A DNA stretch of 64,000 bases from Limosilactobacillus gastricus DSM 16045 (lineage in GTDB: Bacteria; Bacillota; Bacilli; Lactobacillales; Lactobacillaceae), in the NCBI RefSeq assembly GCF_001434365.1, contig NZ_AZFN01000004.1, positions 31,047 to 95,046 of the forward strand, in the 5' to 3' direction. The position numbers were made by a program, and so were the translations under genes. Below are positions 59,996 to 64,000 of this stretch, piece by piece; the first letter of the stretch is position 1; every line of letters starts with the position of its first letter. The notes below the pieces were generated by a model that saw only the letters and a program-made list of their open reading frames with translations, was not told the DNA's origin and did no database searches.

Positions 59996-60727
59996 ATGTC
60001 AGGACATTCAAAATGGCATAACATTCAAGGACGGAAAAACGCCCAAGATGCTAAGCGTGGTAAGATCTTCCAAAAGATCTCACGGGATTTATACCAAGCA
60101 GCTAAGGCTGGCGATCCCGATCCAGCTAACAATCCTCAATTACGACTCGTGATGGATAAGGCGCGGGCAGCAAACATGCCTAAGCAAAACATTCAACGGG
60201 CGATTGACAAAGCAACCGGTGCTGGTGGTGCTAACTTTGAAGAAATCACTTACGAAGGCTATGGTCCTGGTGGGGTTGCTGTCATGGTATCTTGTTTAAC
60301 GGATAACAAGAACCGGACAGCGTCTGCAATCCGGTCAGCCTTTACTCACTCTGGGGGTTCCTTAGGTGCTAACGGTTCCGTTTCATACATGTTCAATCGT
60401 CAAGGTTTGATTGAAATCTTACGGGAAGATTTGGACAAGGATGAAGACGAAATGTTAATGGATGCCTTAGATGCCGGTGCTGATGATATGCAAGCAGATG
60501 AGGAAATGTTCCACATTTACACGGATCCAAGTGCCATGACCGCAGTTCGGGACGCATTGCAAGCTGACGGTTACGAATTGGAAACAGCCGAAGTTACGAT
60601 GATTCCGGAAAACAAAACGGAAGTACCATCAGATAAGGTAAGCCAATACCAACACTTAATCGATGAATTAGAAGAAAATGATGATGTGGCGGATGTTTAT
60701 GAAGCTGGATTTATTCCAGAAGCATAA
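59996..60727 (+). CDS. YebC/PmpR family protein
   Basis: A 243-aa protein: [26 protein letters not shown] at the N terminus is nearly invariant in the family, followed by [16 protein letters not shown] and [13 protein letters not shown]. Long described as a transcription regulator, and newer work assigns YebC proteins a role in translation of proline-rich stretches. AAGGGG precedes the ATG. Own terminator. Confidence 0.95.
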   Translation: MSGHSKWHNIQGRKNAQDAKRGKIFQKISRDLYQAAKAGDPDPANNPQLRLVMDKARAANMPKQNIQRAIDKATGAGGANFEEITYEGYGPGGVAVMVSCLTDNKNRTASAIRSAFTHSGGSLGANGSVSYMFNRQGLIEILREDLDKDEDEMLMDALDAGADDMQADEEMFHIYTDPSAMTAVRDALQADGYELETAEVTMIPENKTEVPSDKVSQYQHLIDELEENDDVADVYEAGFIPEA

Positions 60728-60746
60728 ACAGCGCGTCAATCAACGG

Positions 60747-60776
60747 AGCGATGACTTTTTGGTCATCGCTTTTTGT
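60747..60776 (+). terminator. Terminator after yebC
   Basis: AGCGATGAC and GTCATCGCT, 9-bp stem with 6-base loop, followed by T4GTTT. Confidence 0.9.
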
Positions 60777-60831
60777 TTGCCATCGGAAATTTATAAATTT
60801 GTTACGTATATTGCTATAGGGAGGATTAGCA

Positions 60832-61809
60832 ATGGAAGGACAAATTAAACGTGAGTTACAAATCATGATTCAAGAAGGCGTGACCGATGCTTACTTAATG
60901 CCCGAAGCAGCTGGATATCGGCTTTCTACCTTAATACAGGGCAAATTAGCACTACGGTACCATTTTTCGAAACACAGTGGACAGCGAATCATGGCTTATT
61001 TAAAGTATCGGAGCAACCTAGATATCAGTGAGCATCGTCGACCGCAATCTGGAGCTTTGGAATGGGAGATGGATCCCGGTCAAAAAATTAACCTGCGGAT
61101 CTCAACGGTTGGTGATTATCGCGGTCAAGAGTCGATGGTGGTGCGATTTATTTATCCGCCAAAAGCTGATTTTCAAGTTTTGGTCCCTTCACATTGGGAA
61201 GGGCTACAAGTCTTAGCTCAGCAAACGGGCGTGATGCTCTTTGCCGGTCCAATGGGGTCAGGGAAAACGACGACAATGTATCGCCTGGCTGAGCAATTTA
61301 TCGATCAAAAAACGATTATGACAATTGAAGATCCGGTGGAAATCAGTCATGAGCGCTTTTTACAAACCCAAGTGAATCCGGTTGCCGGCATGGATTATCA
61401 AACTTTGATTAAAACGAGCTTACGTCATCGTCCCCAGATTTTAATCATTGGTGAAATCCGGGATTCCCAAACGGCGCAAATGGTCATTCAAGCGGGCCTG
61501 AGTGGCCAGTTAGTCATGGCCACTATTCATGCGCGCAGTGCCCAGGGGGTGCTCTCACGTTTGCGACAATTAGGGGTTGATCAATATTATTTACATCAGG
61601 CTCTGTTAGCGGTTAGTTATCAGCGACTCATCCCCTTGCATGATCAAAGCTGGGCGCTTCATTTTGATCAATTAAGTGGGGATGACTTAACCCAATCAAT
61701 TGGCCATGAAGAATCAGGAGTTGCCCAAAGTTGGCGGTTTGAATTAGCACGAGCTTGTGAAGAAGGGAGAATTACGGATGAAACTTACCAGCAATTTAAA
61801 GCCGGCTAA
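60832..61809 (+). CDS. comGA: ComGA, competence pilus assembly ATPase
   Basis: A 325-aa GspE/PilB-family ATPase that powers assembly of the transformation pilus. Walker A GPMGSGKTTTMYRL (about 140), the Asp box IMTIEDPVEI (about 162), Walker B ILIIGEIRDSQTAQMV (about 205) and the His box VMATIHARSA (about 228) are intact. Short N domain as in other firmicute ComGA. GGAGG precedes the ATG; overlaps comGB by 32 bases. Confidence 0.95.
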   Translation: MEGQIKRELQIMIQEGVTDAYLMPEAAGYRLSTLIQGKLALRYHFSKHSGQRIMAYLKYRSNLDISEHRRPQSGALEWEMDPGQKINLRISTVGDYRGQESMVVRFIYPPKADFQVLVPSHWEGLQVLAQQTGVMLFAGPMGSGKTTTMYRLAEQFIDQKTIMTIEDPVEISHERFLQTQVNPVAGMDYQTLIKTSLRHRPQILIIGEIRDSQTAQMVIQAGLSGQLVMATIHARSAQGVLSRLRQLGVDQYYLHQALLAVSYQRLIPLHDQSWALHFDQLSGDDLTQSIGHEESGVAQSWRFELARACEEGRITDETYQQFKAG

Positions 61810-62791
61810 ATTTAACTTGAGTCATCAAGCCCAGTGGTTTGTTTTTTTAGGTGATGCCCTGAACAGTGGGATGAATTTACCCCAGGCCTTAGCCTTTTCG
61901 GGGAGAATCTTTCCTAAAGAGTTAGATAGGTTCCAAAAGATGGAGCGACAATTGGTCCAAGGGGTTGGCTTAGCTGAAACCATGAAGCCGTGGCTACGCA
62001 CGGATTTATATTATCAACTGAAATTAGCAGAACAAGAAGGTAATCTAGCAAGCGTCATACGCCAGATTGGTGAGTTTTTAACCAAGCAGCATCAACAACG
62101 GCAAAAGTTACGTGGGCTTTTACAATATCCGTTATTGTTATTGACCGTCTTAGGAGTCTTCATGATGATTATGGTTCACTATGTCGGACCACAACTATCA
62201 AGTTGGCAACAAGGCGACTGGGGGATAAACCCACGTATATTGCAAATTTTAGTGATGACGGTTAGTGCGATAATGACGATCTTGATTTGGCAGGGGATCG
62301 TTTTGTTGAAAATGCCACGGTTAGAGCGAATTAACTGGTTATGTCATTTACCAGTGGTAGGTAATTATTGGCGATTATATTGGCATTATTATTTAGTCAA
62401 TGTGTTAGGAATGATGATTGCCCATGGAATGTCGTTTCAAGATATTCATCGCGTTACGCGCCAGTATGATCAACAATCAATGGTTTACCAAGTGATCCAA
62501 CAATTGACCCGCCAAACCCAACGGGGACAATCCATTGAACGGGTGATTTTAAAAACTATCTATTTACCAGATGAGTTGGCTTCGTATTTTAATCGGGGCT
62601 TAACTACGAGCGAGCTGGGGGATGAATTGTTGATTTATTCGCGAATGCTTTTTCAACGTTTCATTAATCAAACGGAACGACTTTTAGAACTTGTTCAGCC
62701 AATTTTGTTTATGTTAATTGCCTTGATTATTGGAGGCATGTATTTGAGCCTTTTATTACCGATTTATCATTCGTTACAAAGTGTGAATTGA
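61778..62791 (+). CDS. comGB: ComGB, competence pilus membrane platform protein
   Basis: A 337-aa GspF/PilC-like protein with two homologous halves and three membrane helices (about 120-145, 165-185, 310-335). Half-repeats begin QWFVFLGDALNSGMNLPQALAF and ... HYYLVNVLGMMIAHGMSFQDIH. It anchors pilus assembly. AAGGGAG upstream of the ATG at 61778. Downstream pseudopilin genes are lost or broken in this window. Confidence 0.92.
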   Translation: MKLTSNLKPAKFNLSHQAQWFVFLGDALNSGMNLPQALAFSGRIFPKELDRFQKMERQLVQGVGLAETMKPWLRTDLYYQLKLAEQEGNLASVIRQIGEFLTKQHQQRQKLRGLLQYPLLLLTVLGVFMMIMVHYVGPQLSSWQQGDWGINPRILQILVMTVSAIMTILIWQGIVLLKMPRLERINWLCHLPVVGNYWRLYWHYYLVNVLGMMIAHGMSFQDIHRVTRQYDQQSMVYQVIQQLTRQTQRGQSIERVILKTIYLPDELASYFNRGLTTSELGDELLIYSRMLFQRFINQTERLLELVQPILFMLIALIIGGMYLSLLLPIYHSLQSVN

Positions 62792-62866
62792 ATGTATACC
62801 ATCAAGTACACGTATTAAAATAAGGTTAACAATTATGTTGAGAAACAGATCCGTGAGGTAAGAAAG

Positions 62867-63136
62867 ATGAGGGAGATTGTAACACCAACGCAGGGACGAA
62901 AAGATTTAAAGCGGATAAAGGTAACTATCTAGAGAAAAATTTTAGTAAGTTTTAGTAAGATAGTAGATCAGTTAAAAAATAATCCATGTCAATACAATCA
63001 AAGTTTTGAAAAACTCGTATCACCAATTCTTGGTTTTTATTCACGACGAATCAATGTACAGCATCGGGTTGTATATAAAGTAAATGGAGAAATGAAGGAA
63101 GTTGTTATTTATTCGGCTTGGGGTCGCTACGATTAA
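62867..63136 (+). pseudogene. YefM-YoeB toxin-antitoxin remnant (in-frame fusion by deletion)
   Basis: ATG 62867 starts an antitoxin-like peptide (REIVTPTQGRKDLKRI), resembling Axe/YefM N termini, and ends in TAG at 62930-62932. The same frame then runs from 62933 to TAA at 63136, reading KIVDQLKNNPCQY then the Txe/YoeB core GFYSRRINVQHRVVYKV and IYSAWGRYD. The C-terminal two thirds of the antitoxin and the N-terminal ~30 residues of the toxin are missing. One deletion would explain this. Not expected to be functional. Confidence 0.75.
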
Positions 63137-63165
63137 GTAATTTGAATATTAGACTACAACTTGGC

Positions 63166-63193
63166 GCTCTGTTAATTCAGGGCCTTTTATTTT
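63166..63193 (+). terminator. Terminator after the YoeB remnant
   Basis: GCTCTG (63166-63171) and CAGGGC (63178-63183) form a 6-bp stem, followed by CTTTTATTTT. Nothing else is recognised between here and 63350. Confidence 0.6.
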
Positions 63194-63352
63194 GGTCGAG
63201 GACTATTTAATAGTTATTTCTAGTTGCCACATTTTGGAATATAGAAAGTTTTTGGAACGGCAGAAATTTTACTACGTACATTAGTGTAAAGGAGGTTTGA
63301 TCAAACTAGCCCAAATCTATGTCTGGGTAATAAAAATTAAATGGTGTATAAA

Positions 63353-63430
63353 ATGAAAAAATTACGGAAACTACCTGGATTCACTTTAATTGAGATAGGT
63401 ATCTCTAAAATTGTTTATATAGAACTTTAA
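63353..63430 (+). pseudogene. comGC: ComGC/ComGD-type prepilin stub, truncated
   Basis: A 25-codon frame starts with KKLRKLPGFTLIE, the class III prepilin leader with the Gly-Phe cleavage site and Glu+5. After codon 14 it turns into unrelated residues (IGISKIVYIEL) and stops at 63428-63430. Normal ComGC is about 100 aa with a hydrophobic helix right after GFTLIE. Foreign AT-rich sequence has replaced the rest, so the pilus operon is broken here. Confidence 0.75.
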
Positions 63431-63474
63431 TTTACTCGTGATGATCAGAATCATATTTGCATATGATATCGCAA

Positions 63475-63523
63475 ATGAATAGTAGTTCATATAAAACGCT
63501 TGAAAAAATGAACTATAATTCAT
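63475..63523. promoter_or_regulatory. Paired inverted repeats upstream of the TetR gene
   Basis: ATGAA-N6-TTCAT occurs at 63475-63490 and 63508-63523, start to start 33 bp (about three helical turns). The second contains TATAAT in its centre. Consistent with an autoregulated TetR operator pair. Confidence 0.6.
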
Positions 63524-63557
63524 ATATGTAATTTTGATTTTGGATAAGAGGACTTTT

Positions 63558-63998
63558 ATGGTGAGAGAAGATAATAAACAAAAGTTGATAAATGCTACTG
63601 ATACTTTGTTAAAGAATAGGAGTATAACTTCCATAACAACTAAAGACATCACAAAGGCAGCAGGAGTCTCTGTAGGAGTTTTTTATAATTATTTCAGTAG
63701 TAAAGAAGATGTATTTAAAGAATTGATCAAAAAATTTTTTAATTATTCATTACAGAAAACGGAGAATTTACGGAAGGAAGTTACTGGGAAAAATATTCGT
63801 TTAGAAATTAAATTCAAAGAATTCTTAATTGATGGGATAGATAATAATTGGGAAAATAATTTTTTAAATAGTGATATCCCTTTACTTTCTAGAAAAGATG
63901 AAGAATTTCTTAATATGATGATTGATTTTAATAAAAAGATGGAGAATGGTCCTATGTCAAGAAAGCGGACAGATTTAGTATCTGTCAAGTTTTCATAG
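63558..63998 (+). CDS. TetR family transcriptional regulator, possibly C-terminally truncated
   Basis: A 146-aa protein with a canonical N-terminal HTH: NKQKLINATDTLLKNRSITSITTKDITKAAGVSVGVFYNYFSSKEDVFKELI. The ligand-binding region is short: TetR proteins are usually about 180-210 aa, and this frame ends at TAG 63996-63998, two bases before the window edge, in charged sequence (SRKRTDLVSVKFS). It may be frameshifted or cut by an element beyond the window. AGAGG precedes the ATG at 63558. Very AT-rich, unlike the com genes. Confidence 0.8.
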   Translation: MVREDNKQKLINATDTLLKNRSITSITTKDITKAAGVSVGVFYNYFSSKEDVFKELIKKFFNYSLQKTENLRKEVTGKNIRLEIKFKEFLIDGIDNNWENNFLNSDIPLLSRKDEEFLNMMIDFNKKMENGPMSRKRTDLVSVKFS

Positions 63999-64000
63999 GT

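Overview
The window is chromosomal DNA from a low-to-mid GC member of the Lactobacillaceae, probably a heterofermentative lactobacillus; the genus (Limosilactobacillus-like) is a guess. Support comes from a bifunctional AdhE, the divergent pepQ/ccpA pair, strong AGGAGG ribosome sites, CIRCE and CtsR control of groESL, KxYKxGKxW signal peptides, and a comF/comG competence set. About 60 protein genes, one tRNA-Arg, about 20 intrinsic terminators and several operators can be supported.

Layout. 1-9.9 kb: PotE-type antiporter, adhE with Rex and CcpA sites, a GT-C-like membrane protein, LOG protein, oxidoreductase, DEAD-box helicase, tRNA-Arg(CCU). 9.9-18 kb: a solitary AAA ATPase with repeated promoter elements, GtrA, flavodoxin, methionine aminopeptidase, YihY, groESL, potassium importer KimA. 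18.0-18.85 kb: an AT-rich insert that reads as a type III (ToxIN/AbiQ-like) toxin-antitoxin locus. 18.8-23.6 kb: YigZ, comFA-comFC, hpf, two small DUF proteins, recX. 23.7-30.7 kb: an exopolysaccharide operon (priming transferase, transferase, polymerase, chain-length protein, UDP-galactopyranose mutase, flippase, acyltransferase). 30.8-34.3 kb: two secreted modular wall hydrolases and a lipoprotein. 34.4-39.4 kb: GtrB-like transferase, AI-2E-family transporter, LCP ligase, prfC. 39.4-45.3 kb: a second glycan cluster starting with an AT-rich membrane protein. 45.5-48.5 kb: two more repeat-bearing wall proteins. 48.6-57.6 kb: housekeeping genes (ireB-yqgF-DUF1292, rnhC, cvpA-mutS2-trxA-rdgB-yfcE), a HigBA module, MscS, DUF948/YtxH. 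57.7-64 kb: pepQ/ccpA, yebC, comGA-comGB, then a broken segment with a YefM-YoeB remnant, a 25-codon comGC stub and a TetR gene.

How the parts work together. The two glycan clusters, the LCP ligase and the GtrA/GtrB-like proteins build and decorate surface polymers, with galactofuranose implied by glf and two possible Galf transferases. Four secreted proteins share one signal-peptide type and one 43-residue wall-binding repeat but carry different catalytic heads (glucosaminidase, NlpC/P60, amidase, none). Competence genes are present but the pseudopilin gene is interrupted, so transformation is probably lost.

The most notable system is at 18.02-18.82 kb. A strong promoter drives three ~37-39-nt tandem repeats. 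Each can fold as the same H-type pseudoknot, with a compensatory base change in the middle copy. A long hairpin terminator and a ToxN-like endoribonuclease gene follow. The toxin gene carries a one-base frameshift in a T5 tract.
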